Shown here in pieces: positions 1-5,981 of a DNA stretch of 7,224 nucleotides. The position numbers and the translations under genes were made by a program. The notes under the pieces are model-generated. The model did not search any database. It was not told the origin of the DNA and saw nothing but the letters and a program-made list of their open reading frames with translations. Position 1 is the first letter of the stretch. Every line of letters begins with the position of its first letter. The stretch comes from Methylococcaceae bacterium (GTDB lineage: Bacteria > Pseudomonadota > Gammaproteobacteria > Methylococcales > Methylococcaceae), in the NCBI GenBank assembly GCA_012026715.1, contig VEPB01000207.1, positions 1 to 7,224 on the forward strand, given 5' to 3'.

Positions 1-155
1 AGGTGGCGGTGACTGCCGATACGGTGGAGCGGGCGGTCGATACCATCATCAAATCCGCGAACACCGGCAAGATCGGCGACGGCAAGATCTTCATCAGCGC
101 GCTGGAACAAGTCATCCGCATCCGCACCGGAGAAACCGGCGAGCAGGCGATCTGA
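1..155 (+). CDS. glnB: P-II family nitrogen regulatory protein (GlnB/GlnK type), 3' end only
   Basis: Partial gene: the 5' end lies outside the window. The frame reads from base 3 to a TGA at 153-155 and gives the last 50 residues of a P-II signal protein. It contains the C-terminal P-II signature TGKIGDGKIFI and ends in RIRTGETGEQAI, very close to the ends of proteobacterial GlnB and GlnK. P-II proteins are trimeric cytoplasmic sensors of 2-oxoglutarate and ATP/ADP. They control glutamine synthetase adenylylation, NtrB or the ammonium channel AmtB. The TGKIGDGK stretch belongs to the nucleotide-binding cleft of the family. The T-loop with the uridylylated tyrosine is outside the window, so its modification cannot be judged. 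The family call is firm. GlnB versus GlnK cannot be decided from the tail alone, and the symbol is given for the family. It converges on the MarR gene with 18 bp between the stop codons, and no T-run terminator is visible there. Confidence 0.93.
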   Translation, partial: VAVTADTVERAVDTIIKSANTGKIGDGKIFISALEQVIRIRTGETGEQAI

Positions 156-173
156 TCCTATCCCGCCGTGCGG

Positions 174-761
174 TTACCCGCCAGTCGACGGAACGGTCGG
201 CGGGCTGTCGTGTTCACGGCAAATCTTGCCGCTATCCAACTCCGAAAGATCTTCCCCGGTCAAACGACAGTGTCGGCTGCCATCGGCCCGCAAGGCATGA
301 TGGCGGCAGTTTTTGCAGACCCCGAAACTGCGTAACCGATTCGCGTGCTGAAGGGCGGTCAACATGGCCGTGAGCGCTTGCAGCAGCGCCTCCTGATCCA
401 TGCCACTCAGTTCCCCCGCCGCCTGTCTCAGTACCTTGGGAGGGATGCACTCCGCGACAACCCGCCGACCGGCGTCGGTCAATTCCAAATGAACAACGCG
501 GCGGTCCTTCTGATCCGGATGCTTTTCGATCAACCCTGAATTTTCCAGCACTGCGAGGGTCTGCGAAACGGTACCCTTGGTCAGCCCCAGGAATTCGGCG
601 ACCGCCACCGGTGAATTGCTATAGCGATTGCAGCGGTACAGATAGTTCAGCGCCTCCAGTTGCACCGGCTGCAGCCCCAGGCTGATGCCCCCCTTGCGGA
701 TATCAGTTCGCAGCAGATTGGAAATCCGCTCGAGATACTCGTAAATTTCTGTTGTTTTCAT
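174..761 (-). CDS. MarR-family winged-helix regulator with four-cysteine C-terminal tail
   Basis: A 195-residue protein from the ATG at 759-761 to a TAA at 174-176. Residues about 30-98 form a MarR-type winged helix: SPVAVAEFLGLTKGTVSQTL is the helix-turn-helix, followed by the wing HPDQKDRRVVHLELTDAG with its typical D-x-R-R. MarR proteins are dimeric DNA-binding repressors or activators that often respond to small molecules or oxidation. After a helical stretch (about 105-145) comes a tail unlike the core family: C149-x2-C152, C165 and C181, with histidines at 154, 155, 164 and 184. This could hold zinc or an iron-sulfur cluster, which is inference. The frame stays open to base 821, but that start lies upstream of a good promoter at 768-796, and the protein homology begins at MKTTEIYEYL, so 761 is preferred. 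No Shine-Dalgarno sequence precedes it. The target genes are unknown. The stator genes transcribed away from it are one candidate and autoregulation is another. Confidence 0.88.
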   Translation of the reverse strand: MKTTEIYEYLERISNLLRTDIRKGGISLGLQPVQLEALNYLYRCNRYSNSPVAVAEFLGLTKGTVSQTLAVLENSGLIEKHPDQKDRRVVHLELTDAGRRVVAECIPPKVLRQAAGELSGMDQEALLQALTAMLTALQHANRLRSFGVCKNCRHHALRADGSRHCRLTGEDLSELDSGKICREHDSPPTVPSTGG

Positions 762-767
762 GGGGTT

Positions 768-796
768 AATATATTTGATCGGCAACCGCTTGACAA
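768..796 (-). promoter_or_regulatory. Sigma-70 promoter of the MarR gene, apparently leaderless
   Basis: On the minus strand a -35 box TTGTCA (complement of 791-796) and a -10 box TATATT (complement of 768-773) are separated by exactly 17 bp. Each matches the sigma-70 consensus at 5 of 6 positions. Only six bases, AACCCC, lie between the -10 box and the ATG at 761. Transcription would therefore start at or next to the start codon. The -10 box overlaps an 8-bp palindrome, AATATATT (768-775), an AT-rich island in GC-rich DNA that could also serve as an operator half or core. That last point is inference. Confidence 0.65.
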
Positions 797-873
797 CTGC
801 GACAGAGCCGGCAAGGACCAACTGCGATCTGCCCGGCTACCGCACCGTGTCGGATTGCCGTCGAATTGCCGCC

Positions 874-897
874 CCTCCGGCTGACTTTTGCCGGAGG
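874..897. repeat. Perfect 8-bp inverted repeat (hairpin) upstream of motA
   Basis: CCTCCGGC at 874-881 and GCCGGAGG at 890-897 are exact reverse complements separated by the 8-base loop TGACTTTT. The hairpin lies in the gap between the divergent MarR and motA genes, about 92 bases before the motA ATG. It has no downstream T-run on either strand, so it does not look like an intrinsic terminator. It may be a 5'-UTR structure of the motA message or a protein-binding site; the sequence does not decide. The rest of the 762-989 gap shows no convincing promoter for motA (neither sigma-70 nor the GCCGATAA type of the flagellar sigma factor) and no RNA gene that I recognise. Confidence 0.5.
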
Positions 898-978
898 TAT
901 CGGCCGAGCCATTGATTTCTTTAGCGCCTCAGAGCGGCCCGGAATGTGCATTATGGAAAACAAAACCATCGTACCGTC

Positions 979-983
979 GGGAG
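979..983 (+). promoter_or_regulatory. Ribosome binding site of the motA ATG at 990
   Basis: GGGAG sits six bases before the ATG at 990-992. It matters because it marks 990 as the original start of motA, although that frame meets a TAA after six codons. The later possible starts (CTG 1011, GTG 1104, ATG 1128) have no comparable site. Confidence 0.6.
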
Positions 984-989
984 TCCGTC

Positions 990-1103
990 ATGAAGCGCCA
1001 TCTCCAATAACTGCCACACATCCTGATCGCCATCCTGGTTTGTTCGCTGATCCTCTATTTCGATCCGGCCGGACTGGTATTCAACATTCCGGGCATCCTG
1101 ATC
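990..1103 (+). pseudogene. Severed 5' end of motA: start, TAA at codon 7, first membrane helix
   Basis: Reading from the ATG at 990 in the frame of the downstream motA gene gives MKRHLQ, then TAA at 1008-1010, then LPHILIAILVCSLILYFDPA and FNIPGILI running straight into the conserved MotA sequence. The codons after the stop clearly code for the expected first transmembrane helix (ILIAILVCSLILYF) and the start of the second. ATG, spacing, ribosome site and frame all agree, so only the single TAA breaks the gene. A CAA (Gln) to TAA change, one C-to-T transition, would explain it, as the codon before is also CAA. Restored, the protein would have about 267 codons, within the normal MotA/PomA range (roughly 250-295). 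Sequencing error, true inactivation and reinitiation cannot be told apart here. Confidence 0.7.
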
Positions 1104-1793
1104 GTGGTGGTCGGCACCCTGGCAGCCACCATGCTGGGCCAGTCGCCCCGCGGCGTCCTCGAACTGCTCAAGCAACTCCCTGAAAAGCTGAAAACTCGAT
1201 CTGAAATCAACGAAGTCGACATGGCCTTGTTCGTCAAGGTCGCGGACTTTTTCCGCCTCGGCAACATCCGTTATGCGGAACTCGGAGCACGCCGCATCAC
1301 CACCCCTCTGCTCCGCAGCGGCGCCCAGATGGTACTCGACCGCACCCCCAGCGCCGACATCCAGCGTACCCTGCAATGGAAAATCGGCGCACAGCGCGAA
1401 CGGGATAATGCCGAAATTCAGATTTTCCGCACAATGATGACCCTGGCACCGGCTTTCGGCATGCTCGGCACCCTGTTCGGCCTCATCAGCATGCTCTACG
1501 GCCTGGACGCCCGCACCATGGAACACATCGGCGAAGCCATGGGCTTCGCCATGCTTACCACGGTCTATGGCCTGTTGGCCGCCAATCTGCTGCTCAAGCC
1601 CGTCATCCTCCGGCTCGAAAACAACTCTCGCAAGCGGCTGGCCTGGATGGTGGTACAGGCCGAAGCGGTGGCGATGATGGAGGAAAAATGCCATGCCCAG
1701 GTCATCCAGGACAGCCTGCTGGCGTTCATGGACAGCCCGGAAGTCGGCATCAACCGCAGCGAAATTGAATTATCCGCGGTCCACTCCTCCTGA
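1104..1793 (+). CDS. motA: MotA/PomA-like stator subunit (MotA/TolQ/ExbB family), open part of an interrupted gene
   Basis: This is the main open part of a MotA-type proton or sodium channel subunit: 229 residues if counted from the GTG at 1104. The first in-frame base after the upstream stop is 1011. MotA proteins form a pentamer around two MotB subunits in the inner membrane and turn ion flow into torque. In the 229-residue numbering the second membrane helix lies at the start (VVGTLAATML). A cytoplasmic domain follows (about 12-105). Helix 3 is at about 110-131 with the family hallmark APAFGMLGTLFGLISML, including the conserved proline, and helix 4 at about 145-166 (GFAMLTTVYGLLAANLLLKP). 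A start at GTG 1104 would lose helix 1 and part of helix 2, so 1104 is unlikely to be the biological start. The frame points back to ATG 990, interrupted by TAA at 1008. motB follows 12 bp downstream, so the pair forms an operon. Family call is strong; functionality is doubtful. Confidence 0.85.
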   Translation: MVVGTLAATMLGQSPRGVLELLKQLPEKLKTRSEINEVDMALFVKVADFFRLGNIRYAELGARRITTPLLRSGAQMVLDRTPSADIQRTLQWKIGAQRERDNAEIQIFRTMMTLAPAFGMLGTLFGLISMLYGLDARTMEHIGEAMGFAMLTTVYGLLAANLLLKPVILRLENNSRKRLAWMVVQAEAVAMMEEKCHAQVIQDSLLAFMDSPEVGINRSEIELSAVHSS

Positions 1794-1805
1794 CGGATTA
1801 CCGAC

Positions 1806-2723
1806 ATGTTCGCCACCCGCAGCCGCACACCTCCGACCAAACCTTCACGCCCCGCCCGGCGGCCCCAAAAACCCGACCCCTGGGAAATAGCCGGCGGCGA
1901 GAAACCTCATGAACAAGGGCCCTGGCTGCTTAGCTACCTGGACGTCATGACCCTGCTGTTCAGCTTCTTCGTCATGCTGTTTGCCTACGAAAAAGCGATG
2001 AACGCCAACCTGGTCAAACAGGCGGCGGCAAGCCAAGCGGCGACCGTCAAGTTGGCACAGACCATCGACACCTCCACCACCACGTCTCCGCCGACGGATA
2101 CAGCCATCAGCGCAATGAAAGACCAGGCAAAGGTTTATGAAATTGCGCGCGCCGTCGGAAACCATCCGATCCCGGACGAAACCCAGCGGAGGGAACGGGC
2201 CATGCAGTTGCAGCCGGCGCTCGACGCGCTGGCCCACATCGGGCACTCCATGGTGCCGGAGGCGATGGCAACGGAACAGGTGGCGGCGCAGCTGTCGACC
2301 GTGCTGAAAGACGAAACCGCCCGACGCCAGATCGACATTCAGCGTTCGGCAGAAGCGGTACGCATGGAAGTCGATGAATCCATCCTGTTCGATTCGGCCA
2401 GCGCTTCGCTGCGTCCCGAGGGCATCGTCTTGCTGCAACGGTTGGCGCCGGTGCTGACGCAACAGCAAGGAACAGTGTCAGTCGAAGGCCACACCGACCC
2501 CTCGCCCATCAGCACCGCGCAGTTCCCCTCCAACTGGGAGTTGTCGGCGGCGCGAGCCTCCGCCGTCACCCGATTTCTGGTCAACAAGGGCCTGCCGGCC
2601 GGGCGGCTCCGGGCGGTGGGCATGGCCGACACCCATCCACGCGATTCCAACGCCACCCCGGAAGGACGAGCGCGCAACCGTCGGGTTTCCGTCGTGCTGT
2701 TTACCCAGCGGGCGGCCGGCTGA
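1806..2723 (+). CDS. motB: MotB/PomB-like stator subunit with OmpA-type peptidoglycan-binding domain
   Basis: 305 residues, intact. Order: a Pro/Arg-rich cytoplasmic N-terminus (1-38), one membrane helix (about 40-60, WLLSYLDVMTLLFSFFVMLF), a periplasmic linker (62-187) rich in Ala, Thr and Gln, and a C-terminal OmpA/MotB domain (about 188-300). Asp46 in the helix is the expected ion-carrying residue (Asp32 in E. coli MotB). The OmpA domain has VEGHTD with Asp231, FPSNWELSAARA with Arg250, and the closing TPEGRARNRRV; the Asp and Arg are the positions that contact peptidoglycan in OmpA-like domains. MotB anchors the stator to the cell wall. The ATG lies 12 bp after the motA stop and has only a weak GACGGA ribosome site, so translation may be coupled to motA. 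If so, the motA stop codon need not silence motB, because most of motA stays readable only after reinitiation. Proton versus sodium use cannot be told. The gene converges on DUF502 with 22 bp between. Confidence 0.92.
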   Translation: MFATRSRTPPTKPSRPARRPQKPDPWEIAGGEKPHEQGPWLLSYLDVMTLLFSFFVMLFAYEKAMNANLVKQAAASQAATVKLAQTIDTSTTTSPPTDTAISAMKDQAKVYEIARAVGNHPIPDETQRRERAMQLQPALDALAHIGHSMVPEAMATEQVAAQLSTVLKDETARRQIDIQRSAEAVRMEVDESILFDSASASLRPEGIVLLQRLAPVLTQQQGTVSVEGHTDPSPISTAQFPSNWELSAARASAVTRFLVNKGLPAGRLRAVGMADTHPRDSNATPEGRARNRRVSVVLFTQRAAG

Positions 2724-2744
2724 GACGAAACAATCGGGCGGCCG
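2710..2744. repeat. Repeated GGGCGGCCG flanking the convergent gene junction
   Basis: GGGCGGCCG occurs at 2710-2718, inside the end of motB, and again at 2736-2744, just before the stop of the convergent DUF502 gene. Because the core CGGCCG is self-complementary, the two copies can also pair as a hairpin with a 20-base loop. No T-run follows on either strand, so a terminator role is only possible, not shown. No other terminator is visible in the 22-bp gap. Confidence 0.3.
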
Positions 2745-2745
2745 T

Positions 2746-3345
2746 TCAGTTCACCGGGAGCTTGCGGGAAATTTCCTCGGCCTTGGGAAAATCCGCGCCC
2801 ACGCTGACGATAAAGCTGGTCACTTCCTCGATGTTCAGTTCTGACTTCAGCACCCTGGACGAATGAACGACCACGGTGAATCCCGAGGTGGGATTGGGTG
2901 AGGTCGGCACGAACAGCACGTACCAATCGCCCGACCGGTTGGTCACGTAGGCCGGCACCCAGATGCCCTCCTTGGGGTATTCGATGTACACCACTTCCCG
3001 CTTGGCGCCGCTGTCGCTGGCCCGAAACATCCCGATGACCTTCTTGGTGACTCGATAGATGGTACTGAGGAAGGGGATCTTGGCCATGAGCAGGTCCACC
3101 GTGGAGATGACGATGGATTGGCTGCGCTTGACGATGGTGTAGCCGATGTAGGTCAGCGCCGCCAGCACCGCGGCGAACAGCACGAAGGTGAAGGCATAGC
3201 TGTCGACATAGCCGTACACGCTAAAAAACAGATCGGCCAGCATGCGCTTCATCACCAGCACGACCTGGATGACGATCACGATGGGCACGACGGCCAGCAC
3301 GCCGATCAGAAAGTATTCGGAAATTTGCTTCAGCGGTTTGTACAT
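2746..3345 (-). CDS. DUF502 family inner-membrane protein
   Basis: 199 residues from ATG 3343-3345 to TGA at 2746-2748. A GGGGGA ribosome site lies about six bases before the start. Two membrane segments are clear: about 12-33 (LIGVLAVVPIVIVIQVVLVM) and about 50-70 (YAFTFVLFAAVLAALTYIGY). They are followed by the family region KIPFLSTIYRVTKKV and the hallmark FVPTSPNPTSGFTVVV (about 145-160). This arrangement and the PTSPNPTSG motif identify DUF502, a widespread bacterial membrane family with no settled biochemical role in proteobacteria. Plant relatives (the COV/LCV proteins) affect vascular patterning. It follows the 82-residue membrane protein by 31 bp on the same strand and lies downstream of the lipid A operon, which suggests but does not prove an envelope role. 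Confidence 0.88.
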   Translation of the reverse strand: MYKPLKQISEYFLIGVLAVVPIVIVIQVVLVMKRMLADLFFSVYGYVDSYAFTFVLFAAVLAALTYIGYTIVKRSQSIVISTVDLLMAKIPFLSTIYRVTKKVIGMFRASDSGAKREVVYIEYPKEGIWVPAYVTNRSGDWYVLFVPTSPNPTSGFTVVVHSSRVLKSELNIEEVTSFIVSVGADFPKAEEISRKLPVN

Positions 3346-3376
3346 GGGATCCCCCTATCGGTAAGCGGCGGCCGTC

Positions 3377-3625
3377 TCAGCGGTCCAGCTGCAGTTCGTT
3401 GGCGTCGTCGGAGCGATGCTGCTTGGGTGCTTCGACGCGCTCCTTGGGCTTCAGGGTCAACTTGGCGATGCCCGTCATCCCCCCCATGAACAGCAGGATG
3501 CTGATGGTCGAGACGGCGATGCGGTTGGGTTCCTTCATCCAAAAACATATCCACTTCGGCTTGATCAGACCGACGACGAGGATCAGCAGGGATGCGACGA
3601 CCATCGATTTCAAAAACAGCAACAT
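3377..3625 (-). CDS. Small two-helix membrane protein of unknown function
   Basis: 82 residues from ATG 3623-3625, with a good ribosome site (TGAGG, about six bases upstream). Two hydrophobic segments, about 5-21 (LKSMVVASLLILVVGLI) and 37-56 (AVSTISILLFMGGMTGIAKL), are joined by a short basic and aromatic loop, KPKWICFWMKEPNR. A charged cytoplasmic-looking tail (57-82), rich in Lys, Glu and Asp, follows. I do not recognise the family. The good ribosome site, clean two-helix design and position 31 bp ahead of DUF502 argue that it is a real gene and perhaps a partner of DUF502. The opposite strand is also open here but gives low-complexity His/Gln/Asp-rich protein, typical of a shadow frame. 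Confidence 0.72.
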   Translation of the reverse strand: MLLFLKSMVVASLLILVVGLIKPKWICFWMKEPNRIAVSTISILLFMGGMTGIAKLTLKPKERVEAPKQHRSDDANELQLDR

Positions 3626-3647
3626 GGCGAACCTCAGTGAGACAAGG

Positions 3648-3670
3648 GGTCAAGGACCATCCGGGGATGG
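3648..3670. repeat. Two small inverted repeats in the gap after lpxB
   Basis: In the 107-bp gap 3626-3732, GGTC-AAG-GACC (3648-3658) and CCATC-CGGG-GATGG (3657-3670) are short hairpin candidates that share two bases, so only one can form fully at a time. On the minus strand they would lie in the 5' leader of the 82-residue gene or in read-through RNA from lpxB. No T-run follows, so no terminator is visible, and I found no convincing promoter in this gap. Confidence 0.3.
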
Positions 3671-3732
3671 CGGATTAAACACCAAAACCAGGGCCTGGAC
3701 CAGCGGTTGCGTACGGCCGGGACGAACCCGGA

Positions 3733-4878
3733 TCAGAGGCGAGGCGCCAGCATCGAGACCGCAAGCCGCGCCAGCTTGGCGCTGCCGTCGCCGGTACCGA
3801 GGATCTCCGCCACCCCCTGAAGGTCCGACTTCATGGCCCCGGCATATTCGGGCTGCTCCAGGATGCGGCCGACCTCGCCGGCGATGTTAACGGCACTGGA
3901 ATCCTGCTGAATGAACTCGCGCACGATGGACCGCCCGGCAAGAATGTTGGGCAGACCGATGAAGGGAATGTTGATGAGTAGCCGGCCCAGCCAGTATGTG
4001 AGCGGCGCCACCTTGTAGATGATGGCCATGGGTACGCCGGCCAGGGCGACTTCCAACGTGGCGGTACCGGACACAGTGATCACGGCGTCACAGCAATTCA
4101 CTAAATCCCGATTGCGGCCCTTGACCACCTTCACCGAAGTCTGCATGTCCCGCAGGCATGCGGCGAGCAACCCGTCGTCCACCGAAGGCGCCTGACTGAG
4201 GACGAACTGGGCGTCGGGAAAACGCTGCGCCAGCAAGGTCACGCTCTTCAGCATCACCGGCAGCAACCGTTTGATCTCGTTGGCGCGGCTGCCCGGCAGC
4301 AGGCCAATCGTCGGCGAGTCCGGCGCCAATCCGAACTCCGCGGCGAGAGTGGCACGATCGCCGCTGGCTGAACTGCCGGCGAGGGGATGCCCCACATAGG
4401 TCACTGGGATGCCGTAAGTCTCATAGAACGGCACCTCGAAGGGGAAGATCACAGCCATGTGGTCGACCACCTTGCCGTACTGCTTGACCCGCCCAGGCCG
4501 CCAGGCCCAGAACTGCGGGCTGACATAGAACAGCACCTTGACCCCCAATTTTTTGGCGGCCTTGGCCAGATGGAAGTTGAACTCCTTGTAGTCGACGCAG
4601 ATCAGCAAATCGGGCCGCTCATCCCGCAGCAACTGCTTCATGAGATTCAGCGCCCGGCGAATCTCTCCATAATGCTTGATCACCTCGATCGCCCCGATCA
4701 CCGCGATGCCGGTGGAATCGTAACGCAGGTCGACACCGGCCTCGCGCATGTGGATGCCCCCCATGCCGATGCCTTTCAAGCTGGGCAGCAGGGAACGGAG
4801 TTCGCGGAACAGGTTGGCGGCGTGCAAGTCGCCGGATGCCTCTCCGGCAACCAGCATCACCTTCGGCGCATCAGCCAC
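3733..4878 (-). CDS. lpxB: Lipid-A-disaccharide synthase LpxB
   Basis: 381 residues, the normal LpxB length, from a GTG at 4876-4878 to TGA at 3733-3735. LpxB (glycosyltransferase family 19) is a peripheral inner-membrane enzyme. It joins UDP-2,3-diacyl-GlcN to 2,3-diacyl-GlcN-1-phosphate (lipid X), releasing UDP and forming the beta-1,6 disaccharide of lipid A. Visible motifs are MLVAGEASGDLHAANLF (8-24), CVDYKEFNFHLAK (94-106), with Asp96 aligning with the essential Asp of the usual D-x-P-x-F-N motif (here DYKEFN), YVSPQFWAWRPGRVK (118-132), and the nucleotide-sugar segment LLPGSRANEIKRLLP (193-207). The GTG start overlaps the gnnB stop by 8 bp (GTGGCTGA), which indicates translational coupling. 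A second start at ATG codon 8 is possible but would trim the first beta strand. With GnnA and GnnB upstream, its substrates here are probably 2,3-diamino sugars acylated through amides (inference). Confidence 0.96.
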   Translation of the reverse strand: MADAPKVMLVAGEASGDLHAANLFRELRSLLPSLKGIGMGGIHMREAGVDLRYDSTGIAVIGAIEVIKHYGEIRRALNLMKQLLRDERPDLLICVDYKEFNFHLAKAAKKLGVKVLFYVSPQFWAWRPGRVKQYGKVVDHMAVIFPFEVPFYETYGIPVTYVGHPLAGSSASGDRATLAAEFGLAPDSPTIGLLPGSRANEIKRLLPVMLKSVTLLAQRFPDAQFVLSQAPSVDDGLLAACLRDMQTSVKVVKGRNRDLVNCCDAVITVSGTATLEVALAGVPMAIIYKVAPLTYWLGRLLINIPFIGLPNILAGRSIVREFIQQDSSAVNIAGEVGRILEQPEYAGAMKSDLQGVAEILGTGDGSAKLARLAVSMLAPRL

Positions 4879-5968
4879 GGAACACGCCGCGGATCACGTC
4901 CACCACCCGCTCAATCTGCTCGTCGCTGAGCTCGGGGAACATCGGCAGCGACAGGCAGCGGCGGGCGATGTCCTCGGTCACCGGCAGGTCCACCCCGGCG
5001 CAATCGGCGAGGAAAACCTTTTGCCGGTGCAGCGGCACCGGATAGTACACCGCACAGGCGATGCCGGCCGACGCCAGCGCCTGCAGGATGTCGTCGCGGC
5101 GATCGCTGAGCAGCGTGTACTGGTGATAGACATGGGCGCCGATACCGTCTTCCTTGGCTGCCTGAAGCGGCAGTTCCGCCAGCAGTTCGCTGTAGCGATG
5201 GGCGGCGCGACGGCGGCCGGCGTTGAATTCCTCGATATGGCGCAGCTTGACCCGCAGGACCGCCGCCTGCATCTCGTCGAGCCGGCTGTTGTAGCCCACC
5301 ACGTCGTGGTAATAGCGCACCTCCGAGCCGTGGTTGCGCAGCACCTTGATCTGCTGCGCCAGCTCATCGCTGTCGGTGGCCACCAGGCCGCCGTCGCCGT
5401 AACAGCCCAGATTCTTGCTGGGAAAGAAACTGAACCCGGCCGCCACCCCGAAGGAACCGGTCTGCTTGCCGCCAATGGAGGCCCCGAAGGACTGGGCGCA
5501 GTCTTCGATGATCTTCAGGCCATGGCGGTCGGCGACGGCTTGAAGCCCTGCCATGTCGCAGGGCTGGCCAAACAAATGCACCGGCATGATGGCGCGGGTG
5601 CGGGCGGTGATGGCCCGCTCCACCAACTCGGGGCGCAGGTTGAAGCTGTCCGGATCGATATCCACGAACACCGGCCTGGCCCCCACGTAACGGATGGCCT
5701 CGGCCGTGGCGATGAAGGTGAAGGCCGAGGTGATGACCTCGTCGCCCTCGCCGATGCCAGCCGCCCGCAAGGCCAGGTGGAGGGCGTCGGTGCCGGAGGC
5801 ACAGCCGATGGCGTGCTTCACCCCGAGATAGGCGGCCGCCTCCTTCTCGAAGGCCTGGACGTTGGGGCCCAGCACGAAGGCACAACTTTCCAGCACCTCC
5901 GCCAGGGCCTGGTCGATTTCCGGCTTGAGCCGGTGGTACTGGGTCTTCAGGTCAACCATGGGGATCAT
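4871..5968 (-). CDS. gnnB: PLP aminotransferase of the DegT/DnrJ/EryC1/StrS family, UDP-3-oxo-GlcNAc aminotransferase GnnB
   Basis: 365 residues from ATG 5966-5968. This is a sugar aminotransferase of the DegT/DnrJ/EryC1/StrS family. The catalytic lysine is Lys185 in FSFFPSKNLGCYGDGG; Asp156 and Gln159 of IIEDCAQSFGA contact the PLP; ASGTDALHLAL (57-67) is the phosphate and substrate loop. Closest known relatives by motif are WbpE/WlbC and GnnB, which transfer an amino group from glutamate to a 3-keto UDP-sugar. WbpE acts on the uronic acid form for O-antigen. The position between gnnA and lpxB favours GnnB, which makes UDP-GlcNAc3N for lipid A, as described for Acidithiobacillus ferrooxidans. 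An AGGAGA ribosome site (complement of 5978-5983) lies nine bases before the ATG and overlaps the TAG stop of gnnA, so the two are coupled. Enzyme class is certain; the exact substrate is inferred from context. Confidence 0.9.
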   Translation of the reverse strand: MIPMVDLKTQYHRLKPEIDQALAEVLESCAFVLGPNVQAFEKEAAAYLGVKHAIGCASGTDALHLALRAAGIGEGDEVITSAFTFIATAEAIRYVGARPVFVDIDPDSFNLRPELVERAITARTRAIMPVHLFGQPCDMAGLQAVADRHGLKIIEDCAQSFGASIGGKQTGSFGVAAGFSFFPSKNLGCYGDGGLVATDSDELAQQIKVLRNHGSEVRYYHDVVGYNSRLDEMQAAVLRVKLRHIEEFNAGRRRAAHRYSELLAELPLQAAKEDGIGAHVYHQYTLLSDRRDDILQALASAGIACAVYYPVPLHRQKVFLADCAGVDLPVTEDIARRCLSLPMFPELSDEQIERVVDVIRGVFRG

Positions 5969-5981
5969 GGCGGGCGTTCTC

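Noticed and set aside
177..204. CCCGCC...GGCGGG inverted repeat as a terminator for the P-II gene
   Set aside because: The loop is 16 bases, the stem only six, no T-run follows, and it lies inside the MarR coding end.
790..820. Plus-strand TTGACA at 790-795 as the motA promoter
   Set aside because: No -10-like hexamer lies 16-18 bp downstream; the same bases are explained by the complementary-strand -35 box of the MarR gene.
762..821. Longer N-terminus for the MarR protein
   Set aside because: These 20 codons cover the -35/-10 promoter at 768-796 and add nothing resembling the family; ATG 761 is the better start.
841..950. Cyclic-di-GMP (GEMM-type) riboswitch before motA
   Set aside because: The CCTCCGGC stretch recalls part of such RNAs, but the conserved core and second stem are absent.
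866..1183. Plus-strand open frame across the motA start (105 codons)
   Set aside because: It overlaps motA in another frame, its product is Pro/Arg/His-rich with no family features, and the motA frame shows clear membrane helices over the same bases.
951..1694. Minus-strand open frame (247 codons) opposite motA
   Set aside because: Its product is Gln/Asp/Glu/His-rich with no recognisable domain; the opposite strand carries the MotA hallmark motifs.
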